Source of the DNA: an uncultured Luminiphilus sp.
GTDB lineage: Bacteria; Pseudomonadota; Gammaproteobacteria; Pseudomonadales; Halieaceae
Assembly: GCA_905182485.1 (NCBI GenBank)
Contig: CAJJBO010000023.1
Coordinates: 1-59,238, forward strand
Reading direction: 5' to 3'
DNA length: 59,238 nucleotides
The notes below the pieces were generated by a model. The model searched no databases. It was not told where the DNA came from and worked only from the letters and a program-made list of their open reading frames with translations. Of the stretch, positions 48,221 through 56,405 are shown piece after piece; within the stretch, counting starts at the first letter, position 1, and every line of letters starts with the position of its first letter. A program made the position numbers and the translations under genes.

Positions 48221-48580
48221 TTGCCTTCCCCTAGCAACACCAGAGCCGTGTACCGAACAGACGGGGGGAAGCTGTGCCCACAGTGCCAACGTCCCGTCAC
48301 CGGTTGCGTGTGTCGGGAGCACCGCCCCGCATCAGTGGGCGATGGCATTGTACGTATACGGCTCGAAAAAAAAGGGCGCGGCGGCAAATGGGTCACCGTG
48401 ATAGAGGGCATTCCAGAGCACCCCGATCGCTTAAAAGTATTGTCTAAACAACTCAAACAACAGTGCGGCGTTGGCGGCGGCGTGAAAGGCCTCAACCTCG
48501 AAATACAGGGAGATCAGCGACTTCCCTGCCAGCAAAAGCTGCAAGCGTTAGGCTATATCGTCAAGTTATCCGGCGGTTGA
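48221..48580 (+). CDS. yciH: SUI1-domain translation factor YciH
   Basis: YciH is the bacterial relative of eukaryotic initiation factor eIF1 and checks initiation-complex fidelity. It has 119 residues: a short N-terminus with a cysteine motif (LCPQCQRPVTGCVC), then the SUI1 domain IVRIRLEKKGRGGKWVTVIE, LKVLSKQLKQQCGVGGGV and LEIQGDQRLPCQQKLQALGY. It begins with TTG at 48221, 8 bases after GGAG. In most relatives the loop reads closer to GG-x-V-K-D-G; here it is GGGVKGLN, which may hide a small indel pair. It overlaps the end of the oxidoreductase gene convergently. Confidence 0.88.
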   Translation: MPSPSNTRAVYRTDGGKLCPQCQRPVTGCVCREHRPASVGDGIVRIRLEKKGRGGKWVTVIEGIPEHPDRLKVLSKQLKQQCGVGGGVKGLNLEIQGDQRLPCQQKLQALGYIVKLSGG

Positions 48581-49696
48581 ACTTGTCATTTGCAACAGCG
48601 TTTTTTGTCCCGTTTTCCGAGCGCCGTAGTCAGCGACTGCCTTCGCAGACAAGGACGCTTGCAAACTTAAGCGGGAGGAATAGTGACTTAAAAAAGTACT
48701 GTCAATCTCGTCGACAACACGTTGCCGCATCCGAGCGACACGATCAGGTCCGGCGCGGTTCATAAAGGGGGTTAACAACCAACCGCTGACCGACCACACC
48801 CAGCCATAACCGCGGGTTAATTCAGTCGCGCTCATATCCAGCTGCCCATAGATGTAAGCCTGTTTCACCTCCTCAGATCCATAGCGAGACCAAGGTCCCG
48901 TCTGTGCAGCTGCAATCTCCATTGCGGTTAAAATGCGGTTAACCAAACGACCGCCGCCTATCGCGTCGAAAGCGACGGTTGCCCCTGTCGCTTTAAGCGC
49001 TTCGATCAGCTCTTGCATAAACCGCTTTGACTGAGTATTCAGGACCCACTCAGCACCCATGTCTCGTAACAACGTGACTTGTGCTTCAGAGCGAACAATA
49101 TTGACCAAAGGGATTTTATCGGCGTGACAGAGCCGCACCAGCATCTGGCCTAAATTAGAGGCGGCAGCGGTATGCACCACCGCACCATGGCCATCCATGT
49201 CGCGCGTCTCGAGAAAACCCAGTGCGGTCATGGGGTTCACAAAGCAAGACGCAGCCTGTTCAGCACTGATCGTGTCAGGAAAGGCAATGCACTGCGCTGC
49301 TGGCAAGCAGCGGTATGCCGCGTACATTTCGCCACCAAACATGCCCACTCGCTGACCGAGCAAGGCTTGCGCTGCCTCACCGTCACCCGCGGCAATCACA
49401 CGCCCACTCCCTTCATTACCGACTGCCATCCAATGACCGACGCGCGGCGCCATTGCCCGCATGGCAGCAGCAGGCACGTCCAACAACAACGCGGGTTGTC
49501 CGTTTCGCTCCACCTCTCGCACACTCGATAGATCAGCCGCACCAAACATCAAGCCCAAATCAGACGGATTAATGGGCGCTGCGTCGACCGCCACCACCAC
49601 CTCATCTGGCTCGGGGTCGGGAATCGTGATCTCTACGAGGGCACACTCTACGGTGGCATTCTCATGAACACAGCTTTGCATCTGCAATGCCTTCAT
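48566..49696 (-). CDS. Zinc-type alcohol dehydrogenase / quinone oxidoreductase family protein
   Basis: A medium-chain dehydrogenase/reductase of about 376 residues. The GroES-like half has VVAVDAAPINPSDLGLMFG, VGNEGSGRVIAAGDGEAAQA and LGQRVGMFGGEMYAAYR; the Rossmann half has TALGFLETRDMDGHGAVVHT, AAASNLGQMLVRLCHADKI and AFDAIGGGRLVNRILTAME. No zinc-ligand cysteine set is visible, so it is of the zinc-free quinone-oxidoreductase type. The start MKALQMQS follows GGAGAGAGAA; an ATG 5 codons upstream is inside that site. It lies 27 bases downstream of the slt stop, so it may be co-transcribed. Substrate unknown. Confidence 0.82.
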   Translation of the reverse strand: MKALQMQSCVHENATVECALVEITIPDPEPDEVVVAVDAAPINPSDLGLMFGAADLSSVREVERNGQPALLLDVPAAAMRAMAPRVGHWMAVGNEGSGRVIAAGDGEAAQALLGQRVGMFGGEMYAAYRCLPAAQCIAFPDTISAEQAASCFVNPMTALGFLETRDMDGHGAVVHTAAASNLGQMLVRLCHADKIPLVNIVRSEAQVTLLRDMGAEWVLNTQSKRFMQELIEALKATGATVAFDAIGGGRLVNRILTAMEIAAAQTGPWSRYGSEEVKQAYIYGQLDMSATELTRGYGWVWSVSGWLLTPFMNRAGPDRVARMRQRVVDEIDSTFLSHYSSRLSLQASLSAKAVADYGARKTGQKTLLQMTSSTAG

Positions 49697-49723
49697 TTCT
49701 CTCTCCTCCAAAAAAAGCGCTTA

Positions 49724-51667
49724 TCAATAGCGCGCTGTGCGCTCAGACTCAGTTAGCAAAGAAGCGGTCACCCCACTTCGAGTGCGATAAATGACAGTGT
49801 ACGCAAGGACCGCTTGCACATATTCACGGGTTTCTCCAAAAGGCAACGAATCCACCCACTGATCTAGCGGCAAGGCACCAGAAGACCAACGCGAGACACG
49901 GCTTGGCCCCGCGTTATAGGCGGCTAACGACTTCACACGATTGCGCTCATAGCGCTGCATAAGTTCGCGGTAATACGTCGCGCCTAATAGGATGTTTGTA
50001 TTGGGTTGGTACAACGAAGCGTCGCCACGATAACCAGTGTTCTGCTTTGCCGCCATGCTGCGCGCCGTCGACGGCATTAACTGCATCAACCCCCTCGCCC
50101 CCACTTTGGATCGTGCAAACGGATACAATCCACTCTCGCGTCGGGCAACGGCAATCAGCTCGTAAGCGTCAAGCTGCTGGAGCGCCGCGATACGTTGAAA
50201 CTCGTCCCAGTGAACGGCGGGAAATCGCAGGTCAAGCCGATCCCAAATAGCACCTGAGTTCGCCGCGTCTATCGCAAGGTCAAACCAGTTTTGCTCGATC
50301 GCGAGATCACCCAAGCGCTCGCGATCTGCCACCGCTACCTGATTGAGTGTGTGGCGCCACTGCTCTTTAGCCAGTCGCTGCTGCTCTAACACCAGCAGCT
50401 CCTGCACTCTCCCCACTCCCAACCCAATAGCGGGACTCTCAGGCCTGTCGAGTGTCGGCGGTGGGCGCGCGTTGAGCTGATAAGCGGTGCCCAAATGGTC
50501 AGCCGCTAAAAATCCATGAAAGCTTCTAGTCTGCGAAAGCGCCTCCCAGAGCGCTTCAGTTGAACCCGATCCGAGCTGATCACGACTGCGCGCGTCCCAG
50601 TAACGCCATCGATCTTGTCCCTGCGCAGACGAGGACAGCCAACCCAAACCACGTTGAATAGCGGCCCAGTCACCCCGCGCAATCTGCTTGCGCAACCAGA
50701 TGAGTGTTAACTCGTCATCACGCAAACGTTCTATCTGGGCATCGACCCAGTGTGCGGGCGCAGGCGCTCGCTCGGCGAATAGACTGTGACGCACAATCGA
50801 CCCTCTCATCAGGTCAGACTGCTCAACGGTCAAGCGATGCGTCTGGGCCAATGCCGTCATCGTTTTGTATGCTCTACTGGGACTCAACTGCGCTAGGCGG
50901 AAGACGCCGTAGGCTATTACATCGCCATGGCGCAACGTGTCCTGGTAGCGCCCCCTCTCAATGCGAGAGGGCCGCCGATAAACGGCGCCCAACTCATCGA
51001 GATCTCGCTGCAATCTGTCGCCGGCGAAACGTTTTAAATAACGAATAAGATGCCCATTCTTCGCTTTAAAAGCCTTGAGCGCGCGCGACCAAATCATCGC
51101 GTCGTCTGGCCCACCGGCTGCCATCCACCGATCAAATAGCGGGTCGCAGGCATCATCTTGTGAAAAACCGACATTCCATAGTGCTGCCGCTCCCGCATAC
51201 GCGATGACCGGTTCGCCGGTGGCTAGCTGCGCGCGATAGTAATGGCACTGTAGCTCTACCATGGCAGGTGGCGCGTCGAGGACACCCAGAAAGGCCCGCC
51301 AGCGACGATCTTGGGCCTTGTGCCGTAGATACGCGACCAAGAAGCGACTTGCCAGCGGGGTACCCTGAGCACGAGCGATAAACGTCTTAGCCTCCGCAGG
51401 CGTCATGTCATGAAGGAGCCCCAAACTGGTTGAAAAGTCTAGATCGATCCTCAGAGGGTAATCCGCTAGGGCAGATCGTATTTCGCGGTAGCGATTGCCT
51501 GCACCTGAATCAAGCTCCACCAGAGCCTCTTCGTACAGCGCTCGCTCAGCAGCCCACTGATCAACAGAGGGTATCGGAGACACTTCACTACCCACCACCG
51601 CTGAACAAAACAGCCACCAGAGACAGGCGGCCCCGCCCAGGAAGCGAAGCGCCTCCACAAGCCTCAA
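49724..51667 (-). CDS. slt: Soluble lytic murein transglycosylase
   Basis: Slt cleaves the MurNAc-GlcNAc bond of peptidoglycan in the periplasm. The long alpha-helical superhelix (residues ~60-450, e.g. LASRFLVAYLRHKAQDRRWR) is followed by the C-terminal catalytic domain: LIAVARRESGLYPFARSKVG (catalytic Glu), ARGLMQLMPSTARSMA, YQPNTNILLGATYYRELMQR and VKSLAAYNAGPSRVSRW. An ATG at 51778 overlaps the divergent selD start, so the real start should lie inside. TTG at 51667, after AGGA, puts the signal peptide (LGGAACLWWLFCSAVVGS) at the N-terminus. About 647 residues, normal for Slt70. Confidence 0.92.
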   Translation of the reverse strand: MRLVEALRFLGGAACLWWLFCSAVVGSEVSPIPSVDQWAAERALYEEALVELDSGAGNRYREIRSALADYPLRIDLDFSTSLGLLHDMTPAEAKTFIARAQGTPLASRFLVAYLRHKAQDRRWRAFLGVLDAPPAMVELQCHYYRAQLATGEPVIAYAGAAALWNVGFSQDDACDPLFDRWMAAGGPDDAMIWSRALKAFKAKNGHLIRYLKRFAGDRLQRDLDELGAVYRRPSRIERGRYQDTLRHGDVIAYGVFRLAQLSPSRAYKTMTALAQTHRLTVEQSDLMRGSIVRHSLFAERAPAPAHWVDAQIERLRDDELTLIWLRKQIARGDWAAIQRGLGWLSSSAQGQDRWRYWDARSRDQLGSGSTEALWEALSQTRSFHGFLAADHLGTAYQLNARPPPTLDRPESPAIGLGVGRVQELLVLEQQRLAKEQWRHTLNQVAVADRERLGDLAIEQNWFDLAIDAANSGAIWDRLDLRFPAVHWDEFQRIAALQQLDAYELIAVARRESGLYPFARSKVGARGLMQLMPSTARSMAAKQNTGYRGDASLYQPNTNILLGATYYRELMQRYERNRVKSLAAYNAGPSRVSRWSSGALPLDQWVDSLPFGETREYVQAVLAYTVIYRTRSGVTASLLTESERTARY

Positions 51668-51776
51668 AATGATCCTATGATACAACCCAAATATCCTATA
51701 AAAATGCAATACAAGTCTCCGCTTTTCAATCACAAAGCGGTAGGATTTCGATCCTCTGAGCGCTGGACGCCTATCC

Positions 51777-52820
51777 ATGGAACCGACAACCGTTAAATTA
51801 ACAGAATATAGTCATGGTGCGGGCTGTGGTTGCAAAATTGCGCAAGCTCGCTAAAGAAGCAGACGAGGTTATTATCGCTACAGACAACGATCGCGAGGGC
51901 GAGGCAATTGGGCCATCATTCTCGGGATGATGCGGCCGCTGTTGAATTACCCGACGGTCAGGTCATATTATCGACCACCGACTTCTTTATGCCCGTGGTG
52001 GACGATCCTTACGACTTCGGCCGAATCGCTGCCACCAACGCCATTTCCGATATCTATGCCATGGGCGGCAGACCACTAGTCGCTGTCGCCATTCTTGGCT
52101 GGCCAGTTAATGTGCTAGACCCCGCTATCGCGAACCTGGTCATTCGAGGTGGCCGAGATGTCTGTAGCGCACTCGGCTTCGCACTGGCCGGAGGACACAG
52201 CATTGATGCGCCTGAGCCCATTTTTGGTCTGGCAGTCACCGGGATCGTGCCCCCCTTAAATCTCAAACTGAACAGCGCGGCCAAAGCGGGGGACTGTTTA
52301 CTGCTCACCAAGCCTATCGGTATTGGCATTCATACCACCGCCGAAAAACAACGACAGTTGCAGACCGTGCATCAAGGGCTCGCCACAGAGGTGATGTGCC
52401 AAGCCAACACGATCGGCGCAAAACTCTCAGAAATAAGCGCCGTTCACGCACTAACAGATGTCACAGGCTTTGGCCTGGCGGGCCATTTACTCGAAGTGTG
52501 TGATGGCGCCGGTCTAGATGCCTCACTGAATGTCAGCCGCATTCCTGAGTTACCGGCGCTCGATGACTATATCGCCAAGGGATGTGTACCAGGCGGCACC
52601 GAGCGAAACCATTACCGCCTATGGCGGTGCGCTTAGTGAAGACCAATTAAATATCCTTTGTGATCCGCAAACCAGCGGGGGCTTGCTGATTGCCGTCGCC
52701 GAAACCGCTCTGCATGAAGTGCAAGCGATGCTGCATGATAACGGCCTGCCTCAGGAGGTCATTGGTACACTCAGCACTCGATCTGGCGCAACCTCGCGAA
52801 TCACATTGTTCTCAGCGTGA
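51777..52820 (+). CDS. selD: Selenophosphate synthase (frameshifted, with a foreign-looking patch)
   Basis: SelD makes selenophosphate from selenide and ATP. It starts [20 protein letters not shown], with the catalytic residue as Cys in GAGCGCK rather than selenocysteine. After KIA, about 68 bases (51,834-51,901) do not encode SelD; the next SelD residues are [79 protein letters not shown] and [13 protein letters not shown]. Another indel near 52,605 precedes [16 protein letters not shown]. In the unexplained patch a third frame reads [20 protein letters not shown]. The expected length of the missing part (about 21 residues) equals the length of the patch. It is coupled to selU (TGATG). Confidence 0.92.
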
Positions 52821-53924
52821 TGAACGAGATTGACGACCTCGAGTCGCTTTTTCTCCATGATATTCCGTTGATTGATACGCGGGCGCCGGTTGAGTTCAGC
52901 AAAGGCAGCCTGCCGCTCGCCAGTAATCTCCCCCTCATGATCGATGAAGAGCGAGAGGCGGTGGGGATTTGCTATCAACAAAAGGGACAAGCCGCTGCCA
53001 TACGGCTTGGGCATGAACTCGTCAACGGCGCGCTGAAAGCGGAACGTTTGAACCAATGGATCCATTTTTCACAGCAGCACCCTGACGGCGCTCTGTTTTG
53101 TTTCCGGGGTGGTTTACGATCAGAGATTACACAGAGCTGGCTTGAAGAACACGGCATCCGGTATCCCCGCATTCGCGGCGGCTACAAGGCAATGCGGCGC
53201 TGGCTCATCGATGCGGTGGAGAGAACCTGCACCCATACTCCAATATTATTGTTAGGCGGAAAAACAGGCTCGGCAAAAACCCGGGTGCTCAACGAGGGTT
53301 TTTTAGGCAATCCCATCAAAGGGAGCATCGACCTAGAGGGCCTCGCTAATCATCGAGGATCTGCATTTGGTAAACGAGTCACCGCGCAACCAACTCAAAT
53401 TAGCTTCGAGCTCGCGGTGGGCATCGAAATGGCGAAACGTTACGCCGAGGACCCGTCACGCGACTTGTTGAGCAAATGGGCCAACTCGTTCAACTCTTTG
53501 CACCCTGCCTCTGCCATTACAAGAGGCGCGGCATCACGCTAACTGGATCCAGGTCGAGGTGCCTCTGGAGGATCGAGTTCAGCATTCTTATGATAATTAT
53601 ATCCTCAGTAACCTTGAAGAAATGGTGACACTATCGGCCGACTGGGACACCGCGTTCAATGAATTCGAGCGGGGCCTACTCGACGCGCTCACCCGGATTC
53701 AAAAGCGTCTTGGTGACACACGGTACAGTACACTGCGTGCGAACCTGACCGCCGCACTCAGTAGCCATCGGCTTGGCGATCCTGAGCCACATAAAAAATG
53801 GATCGAAGTGCTACTCACACAATACTACGACCCGATGTACAACTATCAGATGGCAAAAAGAGACCTGGCTCCCCTCTTTCGTGGCAATGAGGCTGAGGTG
53901 ATCAGTTATCTAACAGCCCAGTGA
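52820..53924 (+). CDS. selU: tRNA 2-selenouridine synthase (frameshifted)
   Basis: SelU (also MnmH/YbbB) replaces sulfur by selenium at the wobble uridine of certain tRNAs, using the selenophosphate made by SelD. The N-terminal rhodanese domain has IPLIDTRAPVEFSKGSLPLA, VGICYQQKGQAAAIRLGHEL and LFCFRGGLRSE with the catalytic Cys. Then a P-loop domain: ILLLGGKTGSAKTRVL (normally GSGKT; Ala replaces Gly), DLEGLANHRGSAFG. Between about 53,475 and 53,560 several indels scramble the frame, with fragments PLPLQEARHHANWIQVEVPL readable in pieces. It ends with ALTRIQKRLGDTRYSTLRA and LLTQYYDPMYNYQMAKRDL. About 367 residues. Confidence 0.92.
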
Positions 53925-54041
53925 CCGGCCTTTGAGTCGAGCAGACGGGCAATCGGATGCTCGACCCCCGTGCTTTGCGCAATGATCCAAGTTCTCAACC
54001 CAGTGAATACGCACGCGCCCGAGTGGAATATATTTGCTCGG

Positions 54042-54117
54042 GGTCCTGTGGCCTAATGGATAAGGCGTCGGCCTCCGGAGCCGGAGATTCCAGGTTCGAG
54101 TCCTGGCGGGGAGGCCA
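54042..54117 (+). tRNA. tRNA-Arg (CCG)
   Basis: D-arm GCCTAATGGATAAGGC, anticodon loop CTCCGGA between TCGGC and GCCGG giving anticodon CCG, T-arm CCAGGTTCGAGTCCTGG, and an encoded CCA (54115-54117). The first two acceptor pairs do not match well (G1-G72, G2-A71), so the 5' end may carry a sequence error. Confidence 0.88.
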
Positions 54118-54357
54118 AGATGTCCTGAGACTTTCAAGAAATATAGGTTTCCGTCCCATAAATCGTCCGAAATGGGCACTTTTGTGGAAGGTTTTATGTA
54201 AAGAAATGGCCACGTAGGGACACGTAGGGGCACGTAGCCATTAAGCCCAGAAAGTCGCCGTGCGTAAAATGAGAATAGGGAGGAGTCCCGCGTCGAATTC
54301 GATTAGGACCCTCACGCCTTTTACTGTATGTTGGAGCCCAACGAAGAGGAGAAAACT
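54118..54357. other. Gap downstream of tRNA-Arg with a short tandem repeat
   Basis: No gene is seen. Three copies of a 10-base unit CACGTAGGG(A/G) lie at 54211-54238. The place, just after the tRNA 3' end, is a common site of element integration, but no att duplication of the tRNA end is visible in this window. Confidence 0.6.
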
Positions 54358-54591
54358 ATGAAGAGCTTAATTTTTTTATTGACGATGATGATGGGGATTT
54401 CAGGCGTTGCGTTAGCAGATGGCCACCTTGCAGGCGAGGAAGAGCATGACATGGGTGACCATGCATCGACGATGCAGGATGTTGATCCAGAGCCAGAGAT
54501 GTCGGGCGATGACCCAGAAGATTCAGAGCCTGAGGATCCACAGCCTGAAGATCCACAGCCTGAAGATCCAGAGCCTGAGGCTGAAGAGTAG
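54358..54591 (+). CDS. Small exported acidic protein with PEDPQ repeats
   Basis: A 77-residue protein with a clear Sec signal peptide (MKSLIFLLTMMMGISGVALA, cleavage before DGH) and a very acidic mature part of about 56 residues. Its C-terminus is a tandem pentapeptide array, five units of PED(P/S)(Q/E) type ending PEAEE, encoded by 15-base repeats. There are hardly any hydrophobic residues in the mature part, so it should be unfolded and negatively charged, possibly binding cations. GAGGAGAAAACT gives a strong ribosome site before the ATG. I know no family. It lies between tRNA-Arg and another small gene. Confidence 0.72.
   Translation: MKSLIFLLTMMMGISGVALADGHLAGEEEHDMGDHASTMQDVDPEPEMSGDDPEDSEPEDPQPEDPQPEDPEPEAEE
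54523..54585 (+). repeat. 15-base tandem repeat encoding PEDPQ units
   Basis: Units such as CCTGAGGATCCACAG, CCTGAAGATCCACAG and CCTGAAGATCCAGAG follow each other in frame, with degenerate units at both ends. Confidence 0.85.
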
Positions 54592-54602
54592 TCGCCCGAA
54601 AG

Positions 54603-54779
54603 ATGAATGCAGACAAACTTGTGGATAACTTACTCTCGATGGAGCGGGAGTATTTGCGCGGTCAAATCCTAGCCTCTCTGTGTCAGTGGGAGAGAGTCAG
54701 GGATTACCGTGATCTAAATAATGCACTAGCAATGGTGCATGAGCTTGTTTCAGCAGAGGATTTGCCTCAGGTCAGTTAG
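54603..54779 (+). CDS. Small unknown protein, 58 residues
   Basis: A short open frame beginning MNADKLVDNLLSMEREYLRG and continuing QILASLCQWERVRDYRDLNN before ending in a Leu/Val/Ala-rich helix (ALAMVHELVSAEDL). Its composition is that of a compact helical protein and codon use is unremarkable. GAAAG lies just upstream of the ATG, and the frame starts 11 bases after the PEDPQ-protein stop, so the two could share a transcript. I recognise no family; it may be a false frame, but nothing better explains this stretch. Confidence 0.45.
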   Translation: MNADKLVDNLLSMEREYLRGQILASLCQWERVRDYRDLNNALAMVHELVSAEDLPQVS

Positions 54780-55158
54780 CAAGACCTTACTGCAAGAGCT
54801 TGGCAAAACGCGTCAAAAGCGCCCGTAAGGGCGCCGTGGCGCAGGCGGTAAGATCAGGGCAAAAACACACCAGAGTCACTTAGGTGCGCCCAATGCTGCC
54901 TCTTGACACCGCCCGAGCAACGCACTGTCTGAAGCGTATCGCTTCTACCACCACGCATAGCCAGCGCACACCATCGAGGCATGATTTGCCCAACGGGGCG
55001 ACGATAGTTGTTAGCCTATTTTCATGGCCGATAAGCGAGCCTACTACGATGTGGCAGATGGGATGCCACAATCAGAAAGCTGGTAGGCCTCACTTCCTGT
55101 CCTGAGGAAAATACCCCCCCCACACCCACTGCTGTATGGCGGTGCCTCAATAAGAGGA
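54780..55158. other. Stretch without a recognisable gene
   Basis: It contains a hairpin GCGCCC-GTAA-GGGCGC (54819-54834) without a T run, and otherwise no open frame with protein character on either strand. A promoter for the small membrane-protein gene that follows should lie here. Confidence 0.5.
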
Positions 55159-55166
55159 GATGGCGA

Positions 55167-55373
55167 TTGTTACTGTTTTTTTGGTTGATCATTGATATTG
55201 GTATCGCACTAGCTTACATCGCCGCGCCGTGGGTAATCCTTACAAGGCTGAACTTTGAATGGCCCGATTGGTTAAAGGACGGAATCGTCCTCGTCATCCT
55301 TGCCGTCATCTGGACGGGCATCGCGCTGTACTTGGCGACTCAAACGATACTTTGGCTGGGTTTCGTGCCCTGA
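55167..55373 (+). CDS. Small two-helix membrane protein, function unknown
   Basis: Sixty-eight residues with two hydrophobic helices, LLFFWLIIDIGIALAYIAAP and GIVLVILAVIWTGIALYLAT, joined by a short polar loop (LTRLNFEWPDWLKD). The frame begins with TTG at 55167, 7 bases after AGGAGA, which is a better start than the out-of-frame ATG at 55160. No family is recognised. Because of its size and position in the patch after tRNA-Arg it is probably an accessory gene. Confidence 0.6.
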   Translation: MLLFFWLIIDIGIALAYIAAPWVILTRLNFEWPDWLKDGIVLVILAVIWTGIALYLATQTILWLGFVP

Positions 55374-55661
55374 AAATCACCGCATTGATGCAGCGGGGGT
55401 ATCTTGTCCCTCACTGTTGCAAGACAACTGCCCCAGCCATAGAGTCGAACAATGAAGCCGGCGATAACAACAAAAACATAAGCAAAGCCCAGCCTTGAGC
55501 GGGAGGCACGTCGCCAGGATTACCCGCTGCGCTAGTGATTGACCTTTTTGATCAGCGCAGCCGTGCCCAGTCGTTGTTAGCCGATGAGACACATCCAAGT
55601 GGCTCCCCAGCCTGTATAACCAGGTCATACGCAACTACCCGCCCCAGTGGAGGTGCCATCC
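55374..55661. other. Gap before the glutathione S-transferase gene
   Basis: No gene is assigned. One minus-strand frame around 55,380-55,500 reads a hydrophobic stretch (GFAYVFVVIAGFIVRLYGWG) but is short and has no plausible start; it could be a remnant of a membrane-protein gene. Confidence 0.35.
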
Positions 55662-56348
55662 ATGACTGACCGAATCAGCCTACACCACCTCGAGTATTCG
55701 CAATCTTTCCGGGTACTCTGGATGCTTGAGGAGTTAAATCTGGATTACGACCTTGTCGTGCATGATCGGGATAGCAAAACTATGGCCGCATCTGACGAGT
55801 ACAAGGCGCTGTCGCCCTTAGGCACTGCGCCCGTTATCACACAGGGAGATCTGGTGATGGCCGAGAGCAGCGCGATCATGGATTACGTACTAGACCAAAT
55901 ACCAAATCATTCGCTCACGCCAGAGCCAGGCTCGCCTCATCGCGCGCGATATCTTTTTTGGTGGCATGCGACACAGGGCTCCATGATGCCGTTGCAGCTC
56001 ATGGCTACTGTTTTGACAATCTCTCAGAAGCAATTGCCGTTCTTTTTAAAACCCTTCGTCAAACTCTATGTGACCGCACTCACCAATTTATTTATTCAAC
56101 CCCGGCTAGATAGGATCTTGGCGCTGGCTGAATCAGATCTGGGGGACGCACCCTGGTTCGGTGGTGATCGGTTATCAGCCGCCGACTTTCTCATTGCTTT
56201 CAATATGATCGTTGGCGCTGAGCGTGGCATGATCGACACTCAACGCTATCCCCGATGTATGGAGTGGGTGCAGCGCATGAAGGCACTGCCCAGCTTCGCC
56301 AGTGCGACGGCAAAGGACGGTCGTGCCAGCATGGCACTCAGCTACTGA
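55662..56348 (+). CDS. Glutathione S-transferase family protein
   Basis: A cytoplasmic GST of about 228 residues. The N-terminal thioredoxin-like domain begins LHHLEYSQSFRVLWMLEELN, with SPLGTAPVITQGDLVMAESS (the cis-Pro and Glu/Ser glutathione-binding loop). The C-terminal all-helical domain has YLFWWHATQGSMMPLQLMAT and LGDAPWFGGDRLSAADFLIA (N-capping box). The ATG at 55662 follows TGGAGG by 8 bases; a GTG five codons earlier overlaps that site. It may detoxify electrophiles produced by the neighbouring oxygenases, which are transcribed towards it; this is inference. Confidence 0.9.
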   Translation: MTDRISLHHLEYSQSFRVLWMLEELNLDYDLVVHDRDSKTMAASDEYKALSPLGTAPVITQGDLVMAESSAIMDYVLDQIPNHSLTPEPGSPHRARYLFWWHATQGSMMPLQLMATVLTISQKQLPFFLKPFVKLYVTALTNLFIQPRLDRILALAESDLGDAPWFGGDRLSAADFLIAFNMIVGAERGMIDTQRYPRCMEWVQRMKALPSFASATAKDGRASMALSY

Positions 56349-56405
56349 TAATCCGGTCACCACTGCTGGCCCCGAACGCCCGTCAGTGTCGTTAAATTCG
56401 TGCGC

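Noticed and set aside
51466..51778. Extended N-terminus of Slt from the ATG at 51778
   Set aside because: It would overlap the divergent selD start and place 37 basic residues before the signal peptide; an internal TTG with a ribosome site fits better.
53910..54233. Minus-strand frame across tRNA-Arg with ARTRTWNLRLRRPTPYP
   Set aside because: Antisense reading of tRNA-Arg, a common misannotation; no ribosome site or family.
54819..54834. Hairpin GCGCCC-GTAA-GGGCGC as a terminator
   Set aside because: No run of T follows on either strand and the next bases are GC-rich.
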